Below, piece after piece: positions 9,472-17,288 of a DNA stretch of 44,947 nt. Origin of the DNA: Mycobacterium paraffinicum. Its GTDB lineage: Bacteria; Actinomycetota; Actinomycetes; Mycobacteriales; Mycobacteriaceae. Below the pieces are notes generated by a model that worked only from the letters and a program-made list of their open reading frames with translations, was not told the DNA's origin and made no database searches. Location: the NCBI RefSeq assembly GCF_001907675.1, contig NZ_MPNT01000042.1, positions 1 to 44,947 of the forward strand. Direction: 5' to 3'. Positions within the stretch are counted from its first letter, which is position 1. Each line of letters starts with the position of its first letter. The position numbers and the translations under genes are program-made.

Positions 9472-10209
9472 TCAGCCGCGCGGTTTCTCAGCCACTACGC
9501 CAGCCTCGGCGAGCGCCTTGAGCATCAGCTCGGCAACCGCCTGGTGCGCCTCGAAATTCCAGTGGATGCCGTCGGGATTGCCCCGGCCGGACATGATCTG
9601 TTCGGCGACGGCGGCTTTCAGGTCAACCAGAGGCACGTCGTGGGTCTGCGCCCACTCGGTAATCGCCGCCGCCGTTCCCGTGCGACCGTGGTGGGCCCTA
9701 CCGTAGGTGTCGGCGATGTGCACCGAGGGCAGCGACGCCACGACCGGAATACCGGGCCGGTTGAAATCGATTGCGCTGCGGGTCTGTTCGAGGTATTCGA
9801 CGCTCAGGTGCGGGGGCAGCGCCGACCTGGCCACCGGTGAGAGCCGGGGCTGTAGCCAGCCGTAACCGTCGCGGACCCAGCGCCGCAAGCGTGGCGGGCG
9901 CACGTAGCGGATGAGTTCCCTTAGCGCGGTCGGCAGCACCGACGGCAACGAATCCATGCCGCCGGTGGCGAAGATGACGGCGCCCGCCCTCGGCAGCGCC
10001 GCCCAGGCGCGCGGGTCCTGGGTGGCCGCCCACCAGATGTCGCGACAGGTCCAGCCGATGCGACCGATGAGTTCGACGTCCCAATCCAATTGGTTGGCAA
10101 CGAGATTCGGCCAAATGCGAGGATCGTCGGCGGGCAGACCGCCGGTCGGCCCGTAGTACGCCAGGGAGTCGGCGAAGATCAGCAGGGTGGGCCGAGCATC
10201 AGAGGACAT
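9472..10209 (-). CDS. octT: Diglucosylglycerate octanoyltransferase OctT (SGNH-type)
   Basis: The 245-residue SGNH/GDSL-like enzyme has its nucleophile block [12 protein letters not shown] (Ser15) at the N-terminus and the C-terminal catalytic pair in PDGIHWNF (Asp213, His216). It corresponds to Rv2418c, described as the octanoyltransferase that acylates diglucosylglycerate early in methylglucose lipopolysaccharide (MGLP) synthesis. I chose ATG 10209, which overlaps the 3' end of gpgP by 11 nt; the in-frame ATG at 10263 would bury 18 more codons inside gpgP. Its neighbour gpgP makes the glucosylglycerate precursor, so two steps of one pathway are adjacent. Assignment rests on motifs and gene order. 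Confidence 0.85.
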   Translation of the reverse strand: MSSDARPTLLIFADSLAYYGPTGGLPADDPRIWPNLVANQLDWDVELIGRIGWTCRDIWWAATQDPRAWAALPRAGAVIFATGGMDSLPSVLPTALRELIRYVRPPRLRRWVRDGYGWLQPRLSPVARSALPPHLSVEYLEQTRSAIDFNRPGIPVVASLPSVHIADTYGRAHHGRTGTAAAITEWAQTHDVPLVDLKAAVAEQIMSGRGNPDGIHWNFEAHQAVAELMLKALAEAGVVAEKPRG

Positions 10210-10873
10210 CGTTGGCCACCTGCGCCGAAGCGTTCCACACGTCGAGGCGCCAGCGGATGTCATCGAAACCCGCGCCTTGCTCGTTCCAGTGACCGGAAAG
10301 CTGCACCCAGCTGGCGTTTCCCATGCCGCCCAACACCGGCCAATTGGCGACCGGAAGCTTCAGCAGCGCGGCCGACAGTGCGGCGATCAGGCCACCGTGC
10401 GCCACCAGCACCACCGGCCGATCGGCATGCTGGGGATCACCCCATTCCGGTTCGCTGGCTACCAGTTCGGAGACTAGTGGCACGCTACGGGCGGCCACGT
10501 CGACGCGGCTCTCACCGCCATGCGGCGCCCAGGTGGCGTCCTCGCGCCAGGCCAGCCGGGCACCCGGAGCCTGCGCGTCCACGTCGGTGTGCGTCAGCCC
10601 CTGCCAGTCGCCGAGATGGGTCTCCCGCAACCGCTCGTCCACCCGGATCGGCAGGCCGGTTCGCTCCCCCAGCCTGATCGCCGTGTCGTAGGCGCGATGC
10701 AGATCCGACGACACGATCAGTAACGGCTGCAGCTTGCCGAGGACCTCGGCGGCGGCAATCGCTTGGGCGCGGCCGAGTTCGCTGAGTTGGGAATCCAGCT
10801 GCCCCTGCATTCTGCTGCCCGCGTTGAACTCGGTTTGCCCGTGCCGCAACATGATTAGCCGACGAATCGTCAT
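10199..10873 (-). CDS. gpgP: Glucosyl-3-phosphoglycerate phosphatase GpgP
   Basis: The 224-residue member of the histidine phosphatase superfamily starts [16 protein letters not shown]: the RHG motif with the phosphorylated His11 follows the first strand. [11 protein letters not shown] and [12 protein letters not shown] give the other active-site acid and second histidine. GpgP (Rv2419c) removes phosphate from glucosyl-3-phosphoglycerate to give glucosylglycerate, an early MGLP intermediate; older annotations call it a phosphoglycerate mutase. The chosen ATG at 10873 makes a 4-nt ATGA overlap with the rsfS stop and places the RHG loop at the usual distance from the N-terminus. The longer frame from 10939 lies inside rsfS. 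Confidence 0.88.
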   Translation of the reverse strand: MTIRRLIMLRHGQTEFNAGSRMQGQLDSQLSELGRAQAIAAAEVLGKLQPLLIVSSDLHRAYDTAIRLGERTGLPIRVDERLRETHLGDWQGLTHTDVDAQAPGARLAWREDATWAPHGGESRVDVAARSVPLVSELVASEPEWGDPQHADRPVVLVAHGGLIAALSAALLKLPVANWPVLGGMGNASWVQLSGHWNEQGAGFDDIRWRLDVWNASAQVANDVL

Positions 10874-11259
10874 GGCGTGCCGGTCGAGTCGTCGGGGTCT
10901 TCGGTGAGGTCCACGGACACCACGGGGCAGTCTCCCCACAACCGGTCCAGGGCGTAGAAGTCGCGGTCTTCCTGATGCTGGATGTGCACGACGATGTCGC
11001 GGTAGTCCAGCAGCGTCCAGCGGCCCTCCCGGGTGCCCTCCCGGCGCGCGGGCTTGTAGCCGGCCCTGCGCATCTTCTCCTCGACCTCGTCGACGATGGC
11101 GTTGACCTGCCGCTCGTTGGACCCCGAGGCGATCACGAAACAGTCGGTGATGAACAGCTGGCCCGACACGTCGATCACGACGACGTCGTCCGCCAGCTTC
11201 GAGGCGGCCGCGCCGGCGGCGACGGTCGCCATGTCGATGGCCTCCTGCGTGGCGGTCAT
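10870..11259 (-). CDS. rsfS: Ribosome silencing factor RsfS
   Basis: The 129-residue RsfS/Iojap/DUF143 protein binds ribosomal protein L14 and blocks joining of the ribosomal subunits under nutrient limitation. Core motifs are visible: [58 protein letters not shown] and [13 protein letters not shown] 11259 is chosen because it overlaps the nadD stop by 4 nt and fits the family length; the frame open upstream to 11409 lies inside nadD. It is coupled to nadD and gpgP by ATGA overlaps. nadD-rsfS adjacency is widely conserved in bacteria. Confidence 0.92.
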   Translation of the reverse strand: MTATQEAIDMATVAAGAAASKLADDVVVIDVSGQLFITDCFVIASGSNERQVNAIVDEVEEKMRRAGYKPARREGTREGRWTLLDYRDIVVHIQHQEDRDFYALDRLWGDCPVVSVDLTEDPDDSTGTP

Positions 11260-11924
11260 GTGTTGTTCCCGGCGGGCAGGGTTGATCGGCTCACGGTGTC
11301 CTTCGAGTGGTCGCCGGCACGGTACAGCCGGCGCTTGGAGACGTATTGCACGACGCCGTCGGGCATCAGATACCACAGGGGTCGGCGTTGTTCGGCGCGC
11401 AGCCGGCAATCGGTCGACGAGATGGCCAGTGCGGGGATCTCGACGAGCGTCAGCACATCCTCGGCCAGCTCGCCCAGCACACCGGTGATGTGTTCACGCC
11501 GGAGCTCGTATCCGGGCCGGCTGACGCCGACGAATCGCGCCAAGTCGAACATCTCCTGCCAGCCCTGCCACGACAGGATGGAGGCGAGCGCGTCGGCGCC
11601 GGTGATGAAGTACAGCTGCGAATCCGGGTTGAGGGCGTGCAGATCCCGCAGGGTGTCCTTGGTATAGGTGGGACCGGCGCGATCGATGTCGACCCGGCTC
11701 ACCGAGAAGCGCGGGTTAGACGCGGTGGCGATCACCGTCATCAGATACCGGTCCTCCGCCGCGGAAACGTGCCGGTCTTTTTGCCAGGGCTGGCCGCTGG
11801 GCACGAACACCACTTCGTCGAGGTCGAACAGGTCGGCGACCTCGCTGGCGGCCACCAGGTGCCCGTAATGGATGGGATCGAACGTCCCACCCATCACACC
11901 TAGCCGGCGCAGCTCCTTTTGCAC
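11256..11924 (-). CDS. nadD: Nicotinate-nucleotide adenylyltransferase NadD
   Basis: The 222-residue enzyme transfers AMP from ATP to nicotinate mononucleotide to make deamido-NAD in the NAD pathway; NadE, also in this window, performs the final amidation. The nucleotidyltransferase signature [15 protein letters not shown] with its HxGH pair is at residues ~9-23, and ISSTDCRLR near 170 is the C-terminal ISSTxIR-type motif, slightly altered (DC in place of xI). ATG 11924 gives a typical N-terminus; ATG at codon 11 would start inside the signature. It is first in the nadD-rsfS-gpgP-octT-degV operon. The 186-nt upstream gap to the VWA gene holds only weak short inverted repeats. Confidence 0.92.
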   Translation of the reverse strand: MQKELRRLGVMGGTFDPIHYGHLVAASEVADLFDLDEVVFVPSGQPWQKDRHVSAAEDRYLMTVIATASNPRFSVSRVDIDRAGPTYTKDTLRDLHALNPDSQLYFITGADALASILSWQGWQEMFDLARFVGVSRPGYELRREHITGVLGELAEDVLTLVEIPALAISSTDCRLRAEQRRPLWYLMPDGVVQYVSKRRLYRAGDHSKDTVSRSTLPAGNNT

Positions 11925-12110
11925 GGTTTGCCAGCTTACTTGAGGCCCCCGATCAGGCCCGATTCGTCAGCCCGGCCGCAGCCGCCCCGGGGCCGCCCGC
12001 GTGGGCTCGGCACGCTGGCGTGACTCTCGGCGCTCACGGTCACCCTGGCGTGGCGCTGGGCGGCGGGGCCGGTGCCCCCATGTCCCGGCGCCTAACGACA
12101 GGGCAACGCC

Positions 12111-13559
12111 CTAGACCGGCAGCAGCTGGTCGATCACCGCTGCCAACTGTTTGGCCGACCGGCACTCGTGCATCGTGATGACCTCTTGATAACGCGGCAC
12201 CGCCGAGTCGCCGCTGCCCCACAGGTGCTTGGGCTCGGGATTGAGCCAATGCGCGTGCCGGCTGGCGGTCACCATGTGGGACAGCAGCTCGGTCTCCGGA
12301 TTGCGGTAGTTGGTGCGCCCGTCGCCGAGCACCAGCAGCGAGCTGCGCGGCGACAGCACGTTGGGGAACGCCTGCGCGAACGACGCGAACGCGTTGCCAT
12401 AGTCGGAATGCCCGTCGCGGCTGAACACACCGGCCTCCCGGGTGATCCGCTGGATCGCCACGGCCAGATCGGCGTCCGGCCCGAACATGTGCGTCACCTC
12501 GTCGGTGGTGTCGATGAAGGCGAAGACCCGCACGCGCGAAAACTGTTGGCGCAGGGCGTGTACCAGCAGCAGAGTGAAGTGACTGAAGCCGGCGACGGAG
12601 CCGGACACGTCGCACAGCACCACCAGTTCCGGCCGGGCCGGGCGGGGCTTGGCCAGCACCACGTCGATCGGCACGCCGCCGGTGGACATCGACTTGCGCA
12701 GCGTCTTGCGCAGGTCGATCACGCCCGCGCGCGACCGTCGCCGCCGGGCGGCGAGCCGGGTGGCCAGCGTGCGCGCCAGCGGCGCCACCACCCGTTGCAT
12801 CTGGCGCAGCTGTTCGCCCGAGGCGCGCAGGAACTCGACGTTCTCCGAAAGCTGTGGGATGCCATACATCTGGACGTGGTCGCGGCCGAGTTGCTCGGCG
12901 GTGCGCCGTTTGGTCTCGGCGTCTACCAGCTTGCGCAACTGGGTGATCCGTTGCGCGGCCATGGCTTTGGCGATCTGCTCCTGGGTGGGCGTGGGCTCGT
13001 CGCCGTACGGGGCGAGCAGCCCCGCCAACAGCTTGCCCTCCAGCTCGTCCAGCGCCATCGCCTTGAGCGCCTGATACGAGGAGAACGAGGGGCCGCGGCT
13101 GGAACTGTACTTGCCGTAGGCCTCCACAATGCGCGCGATCATCGCGACGAGCCGCTCGTCCATGTCGGCTAGGTCGGGATTCTCGTTGAGCAGGTCCAGC
13201 AGCATCTGCCGCATCGCCTCGACGTCGTCTGGCGGCAACGAGTCGTCGCCCTGCGGGCCGTCGGCTCCTTCGTCGGCGACCACCGCGCGTGCGCCCAACG
13301 CCGCGGGGAACCACAGGTCGAACATGGCGTCGTAGGTGTCGCGGTGATCGGGTTGGCGCAGCACGGCGCAGGCGATGCCCTCGCGCAGCACCTCACGATC
13401 ACCCAAGCCGAGGGTCGCCATCACCCGGCCGGCGTCCACCGTCTCGGATGGTCCCACCGAAATGCCAACGCCGCGAAGCGCTTCGACGAAGCCGACCAAG
13501 TGGCCCGGCAGTCCGTGCGGGGCGAGGGGACGGCTGGGGCGGATGCGGCGGGGGGCCAT
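12111..13559 (-). CDS. VWA domain-containing CoxE-like protein
   Basis: The 482-residue protein matches the CoxE/VWA family that accompanies MoxR ATPases (M. tuberculosis Rv2425c by position). An N-terminal helical region (residues ~15-265) precedes a basic stretch at ~267-290 and a von Willebrand A domain at ~310-480. The MIDAS metal site is intact: DVSGS at 317-321 and DGRTN at 413-417. MoxR/VWA pairs act as AAA-chaperone systems that help mature or insert metals into partner enzymes, but no obvious client (oxidase or dehydrogenase) is nearby, so the function here is open. The ATG at 13559 lies 6 nt after the MoxR stop, so the two are co-transcribed. Confidence 0.85.
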   Translation of the reverse strand: MAPRRIRPSRPLAPHGLPGHLVGFVEALRGVGISVGPSETVDAGRVMATLGLGDREVLREGIACAVLRQPDHRDTYDAMFDLWFPAALGARAVVADEGADGPQGDDSLPPDDVEAMRQMLLDLLNENPDLADMDERLVAMIARIVEAYGKYSSSRGPSFSSYQALKAMALDELEGKLLAGLLAPYGDEPTPTQEQIAKAMAAQRITQLRKLVDAETKRRTAEQLGRDHVQMYGIPQLSENVEFLRASGEQLRQMQRVVAPLARTLATRLAARRRRSRAGVIDLRKTLRKSMSTGGVPIDVVLAKPRPARPELVVLCDVSGSVAGFSHFTLLLVHALRQQFSRVRVFAFIDTTDEVTHMFGPDADLAVAIQRITREAGVFSRDGHSDYGNAFASFAQAFPNVLSPRSSLLVLGDGRTNYRNPETELLSHMVTASRHAHWLNPEPKHLWGSGDSAVPRYQEVITMHECRSAKQLAAVIDQLLPV

Positions 13560-13565
13560 GGGTAC

Positions 13566-14441
13566 CTAGTTCAACCGTAGCTCGCCGCTTGCGCGCTGCT
13601 GATCGGACTGATGCTTGAGGACGACGCCCAGTGTGGCGGCAACGACGGCGTCGTCGATGGTGTCCAGGCCCAGCGCCAGCAGGGTGCGACCCCAGTCGAT
13701 GGTCTCGGCGATGGACGGGACCTTCTTGAGTTGCATGCCGCGCAGCACGCCGATGATGCGCACCAGCTCGTCGGCGAGGTGCTGGGGCAGCTCGGGCACG
13801 CGCGACAACAGGATGCGGCGCTCCAGTTCGGGACTGGGAAAGTCGATGTGCAAGAACAGGCACCGGCGCTTGAGGGCCTCGGACAGCTCCCGGGTCGCGT
13901 TGGAGGTCAGCACGACGAACGGCGTCCGCTCCGCGGTGATCGTGCCCAATTCGGGGACCGTCACCGCGAAGTCGGACAGCACCTCGAGCAGCAGGCCCTC
14001 GATTTCGATGTCGGCCTTGTCGGTCTCGTCGATCAACAGCACGGTGGGGTCGGTGCGCCGGATGGCGGTCAGCAGCGGCCGCTGCAACAGGAACTCCTCG
14101 CTGAACACGTCGTCCTTGGTCTGGTCCCAGTCCCCCGAGCCGGCCTGAATACGAAGTATCTGCTTCGCATGGTTCCACTCGTACAGGGCGCGTGCCTCGT
14201 CCACCCCCTCGTAGCACTGCAGGCGGACCAGTCCCGAGTCGGTCGCCTGGGCGACGGCGCGGGCGAGTTCGGTCTTGCCGACACCGGCGGGACCCTCCAC
14301 CAGCAACGGTTTGCCGAGCCGGTCGGCCAGGAACACGGCGGTGGCGGTGGCGGTGTCGGGCAGGTAACCGGTCTCGGCCAACCGTCGCGAGACGTCGTCG
14401 ATGTCGGCGAACAACGGCCTGGGCCGGGCGGGGACGCTCAC
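13566..14441 (-). CDS. MoxR-type AAA+ ATPase
   Basis: The 291-residue AAA+ protein has Walker A GPAGVGKT at 50-57, Walker B LLIDET at 135-140 and sensor 1 in VVLTSNATREL, with RRCLFLHIDFP supplying the arginine finger region; this is the MoxR/CoxD class. It corresponds to Rv2426c. MoxR ATPases work with the VWA protein encoded next (6-nt gap) to remodel client proteins. Start ATG 14441 gives the usual short N-terminus. It lies 36 nt downstream of proA, so it may share a transcript with proA, although no functional link is known. Confidence 0.88.
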   Translation of the reverse strand: MSVPARPRPLFADIDDVSRRLAETGYLPDTATATAVFLADRLGKPLLVEGPAGVGKTELARAVAQATDSGLVRLQCYEGVDEARALYEWNHAKQILRIQAGSGDWDQTKDDVFSEEFLLQRPLLTAIRRTDPTVLLIDETDKADIEIEGLLLEVLSDFAVTVPELGTITAERTPFVVLTSNATRELSEALKRRCLFLHIDFPSPELERRILLSRVPELPQHLADELVRIIGVLRGMQLKKVPSIAETIDWGRTLLALGLDTIDDAVVAATLGVVLKHQSDQQRASGELRLN

Positions 14442-14477
14442 TATCTGGGTTCTCCTAAAGCACTTTTCGTCGCGTCG

Positions 14478-15737
14478 TCAGGCGGGCCGGACTTGCCCGT
14501 CGCCCCACGCAATCCACTTGGTCGAGGTCAATTCCGGCAGCCCCATCGGGCCACGCGCATGCAATTTCTGCGTGGAGATGCCGATTTCGGCGCCGAAGCC
14601 GAATTGCTCGCCGTCGGTGAACGCCGTCGACGCGTTGACCATCACCGCGGCCGCGTCGACGCCTTCGCTAAACCGTTGGGCGGCAGCCATATTGCTGGTC
14701 ACGATCGCCTCGGTGTGCCCGGTCCCGTACTCGTTGATGTGAGCGACCGCGGCGTCGATGCCGTCCACCACCGCAACGGCGATGTCCATCGACAGGTACT
14801 CGCGGCGCAGATCGTCCTCCCCGGCGTCCGCCGAAACCCCGCCGTGCACGGTCACACCCGCATTCTCGAGGGCGGCCACCAATCGGGGCAGCGCCTTCTT
14901 CGCGATCGCGGCGTCCACCAACAGCGTCTCGGCGGCGTTGCAGACGCTGGGGCGGCGGGTCTTGGAGTTCAGCAGGATTCGTTCCGCGAGGTCCAGGTCG
15001 GCTCCCTCGTGCACGTACACGTGACAGTTGCCCACACCCGTCTCGATGGTGGGCACCTGCGCGTCGCGAACCACCGCATCGATCAGGCTCGCTCCCCCGC
15101 GCGGGATCACGACGTCGACCAGGCCGCGGGCCTGGATCAGGTGCGTCACCGTGGCGCGGTCGGCGGCTGAAAGCAGTTGCACCGCATCGGCGGGCAGGTC
15201 CTCACTGACCAGCGAGGCGCGCAGCACCTGCACCAGCGCCTGATTCGATCGGGCCGCCGAGGAGCTGCCCCGCAGCAGCACCGCATTGCCCGACTTGAGC
15301 GCCAGACCGAAGGCGTCGACGGTGACGTTGGGCCGGCCCTCGTAGATCATGCCGACGACGCCGAGCGGCACGCGCTGTTGCCGCAGATGCAAACCGTTGG
15401 GCAGGGTGTAACCACGCAGCACCTCTCCGACCGGGTCGGGCAGGCCGGCGACCTGGCGCAGGCCGGCGGCGATCCCCTCGACGCGTTTGGGGTCCAGCGC
15501 CAGCCGGTCGAGCATCGCGGTCGGGGTACCGGCGGCTTCGGCCGCGCTGAGATCTTCGGCGTTGGCGGAGAGAATCAGATCGGTATGAGCCGCTATCGCG
15601 TCGGCCGCGGAGCGTAGCGCCTGGTCCTTGGCCACCGTCGGCAACAATGCCAGGACGCGGGAGGCGACCCGGGCGCGGCGAGCGGCGTTGTGGACCTCCC
15701 GGCGCAAGTCAGGAAGCGAGGGTGCCTGCAGACTCAT
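14478..15737 (-). CDS. proA: Gamma-glutamyl phosphate reductase ProA
   Basis: The 419-residue enzyme reduces gamma-glutamyl phosphate with NADPH to glutamate semialdehyde, the second step of proline synthesis; the first enzyme, ProB, is encoded at 31756-32859. The aldehyde-dehydrogenase fold shows [20 protein letters not shown] at ~123-141, [11 protein letters not shown], and the catalytic cysteine Cys266 in [11 protein letters not shown]. Length and start (ATG 15737) are normal. In M. tuberculosis a block holding ahpC-ahpD and an oxyR remnant lies between proA and the next MscS gene (from memory); here only 105 nt separate them. Confidence 0.95.
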   Translation of the reverse strand: MSLQAPSLPDLRREVHNAARRARVASRVLALLPTVAKDQALRSAADAIAAHTDLILSANAEDLSAAEAAGTPTAMLDRLALDPKRVEGIAAGLRQVAGLPDPVGEVLRGYTLPNGLHLRQQRVPLGVVGMIYEGRPNVTVDAFGLALKSGNAVLLRGSSSAARSNQALVQVLRASLVSEDLPADAVQLLSAADRATVTHLIQARGLVDVVIPRGGASLIDAVVRDAQVPTIETGVGNCHVYVHEGADLDLAERILLNSKTRRPSVCNAAETLLVDAAIAKKALPRLVAALENAGVTVHGGVSADAGEDDLRREYLSMDIAVAVVDGIDAAVAHINEYGTGHTEAIVTSNMAAAQRFSEGVDAAAVMVNASTAFTDGEQFGFGAEIGISTQKLHARGPMGLPELTSTKWIAWGDGQVRPA

Positions 15738-15842
15738 TGAACCAGGGTATCGGGCGTTAGCCAGCCGAGCGCGGCGGCCCGGGTATTACGCCATTCGCTC
15801 CGCGCGTAACGCGCCCCACCGAGATTCTTGAGCGTCGCCGGG

Positions 15843-17288
15843 TCAACGCACCGGCTTCGCCGGCTCCGGCGGCGCAACTTGGGCATGCCCGACCCGGTCG
15901 CGGTGGGCGGCCTCTCGCACCTTGGTCTGCCGCTCTTCGATCAGTCGACCTAAGTCTTGAAGTAGCAACGGTTTACGCATCACGAGATGCTCGAGGTGCT
16001 CACGCTCGATCTGCAGCGCCGTCACCTCGTCCAGCGCGTACGCGCCGGCCAGGTTGGGTTGACGAGTCAGCGCGGTCAGGCCGAGGAACGATCCCTCGTC
16101 GAGGATGCTGGCCGGCACCACCGACCCGTCTTCGGTCGTCGCCGTCAAGCGAACCCGGCCGGCGACCAGGAAGGTCATGCCGGAGGACACCTGACCGGCG
16201 GACTCGATGATTTCGTCGGCACCGTAGCGGACGAGCTTGGCGTAGGGCACCAGCGATTGCTGATCGGTGTGACTGAGCCGCAAGGCCGGCGCGACCACCG
16301 TGCGCAGCGCTTTCTCCACGCGCTGCTTGGTGGAGTAGTTGTCGTCGGCACCGTCCAGCCGCAGGCGGGCCCGCCGCGCGGCGTACCAAACCCAGCGCAG
16401 GAAGGTGGCTTCGGTGGCTTCCGCGTCGGCGGGCGACGTCAACCGGATGGTGGTGCGGTATTGGGCGCCGCCCAGCGCGACCGTGGTGGGCAACACCTCC
16501 GGTTTGCGGGCCGGCAGCGCACCCGCGACGCGCGTCAGCATGGCGCACACCTTGTCCGGGGAGTCGCCGGCCGCGAATTTGGTGGTGATCGCACAGTCGT
16601 ATGCGCGCGACGGGCGGCTCAGGTTCGTGAACGAGGTGCTGGCCAGCATCGAGTTGGGCATGATGCGGATCCCGCTGCCGGTGTCGATGTGGACGGACCG
16701 CCAGTTCACTTCGACGACACGCCCCCGCGTCGTACCGGTGTCCAGCCAGTCGTTGATCCGGAACGGCTGCTCGAACAGCATGAACAAGCCGGAAACGACC
16801 TGTCCGACGGAGTTCTGCAGCATCAGGCCGATGACCACCGAGGTGATGCCCAGCGCGGTGAACAGGCCGCCGATCCGGACGCCCCAGATGTAGGAGAGCA
16901 TCACCGCCAGCCCGACGCCGATGACTCCGAAGCGGGCGACGTCGATGAAGATGGCGGGCAACCGCTTGCGCCAGCTTTCTTCGGGCGCGCTCTCGAACAC
17001 GGTGGCATTGAGCGCGGAAAGCACCAACACGAGCACCAGCAGCCCGAAGACCGTGGTGAGGATCCGCACCGAGCCGTCCCCGGCCGGAATCTGCGAGGCC
17101 TTCACGACCAGGAGCAGCAGCGCACCCAGCGGCAGCAGGTAGTTGCGCAGCAGGCTTACCTGCCTGGCCAGGTGGCTTCTCCGTCTGACCAGCGTGCGGT
17201 GCAACTCGGTGAGCAGGATCAAACAGACCGGGAATCCGACGGCGATCCCGATCGCCCAGTAGAACCACGACGATTCGAACAGGTTCAT
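15843..17288 (-). CDS. MscS-type channel fused to a cyclic-nucleotide-binding-like domain
   Basis: The 481-residue membrane protein corresponds to Rv2434c. Membrane helices lie at ~8-28, 50-66, 76-95 and 117-137, followed by the pore helix and MscS signature GLFTALGITSVVIGLMLQ at ~141-158. The beta domain (GRVVEVNWRSVHIDTGSG) and alpha/beta region extend to ~335, and residues ~337-450 form a cNMP-binding (CRP-like) fold. The phosphate-binding cassette at ~399-418, GSFLGLTALTRQPNLAG, has Leu where the conserved Glu should be and lacks the conserved Arg, so cyclic nucleotide binding is doubtful. It overlaps the cyclase homologue upstream by 4 nt, which suggests the two form a sensor-channel unit. 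A role in osmotic or turgor control is inference. Confidence 0.85.
   Translation of the reverse strand: MNLFESSWFYWAIGIAVGFPVCLILLTELHRTLVRRRSHLARQVSLLRNYLLPLGALLLLVVKASQIPAGDGSVRILTTVFGLLVLVLVLSALNATVFESAPEESWRKRLPAIFIDVARFGVIGVGLAVMLSYIWGVRIGGLFTALGITSVVIGLMLQNSVGQVVSGLFMLFEQPFRINDWLDTGTTRGRVVEVNWRSVHIDTGSGIRIMPNSMLASTSFTNLSRPSRAYDCAITTKFAAGDSPDKVCAMLTRVAGALPARKPEVLPTTVALGGAQYRTTIRLTSPADAEATEATFLRWVWYAARRARLRLDGADDNYSTKQRVEKALRTVVAPALRLSHTDQQSLVPYAKLVRYGADEIIESAGQVSSGMTFLVAGRVRLTATTEDGSVVPASILDEGSFLGLTALTRQPNLAGAYALDEVTALQIEREHLEHLVMRKPLLLQDLGRLIEERQTKVREAAHRDRVGHAQVAPPEPAKPVR

Noticed and set aside
12000..12110. Repeat element or terminator in the nadD/VWA gap
   Set aside because: Only short pairs (GTGAC/GTCAC, AGGGC/GCCCT) and a twice-used CTGGCGTG were seen; too weak to call a feature.
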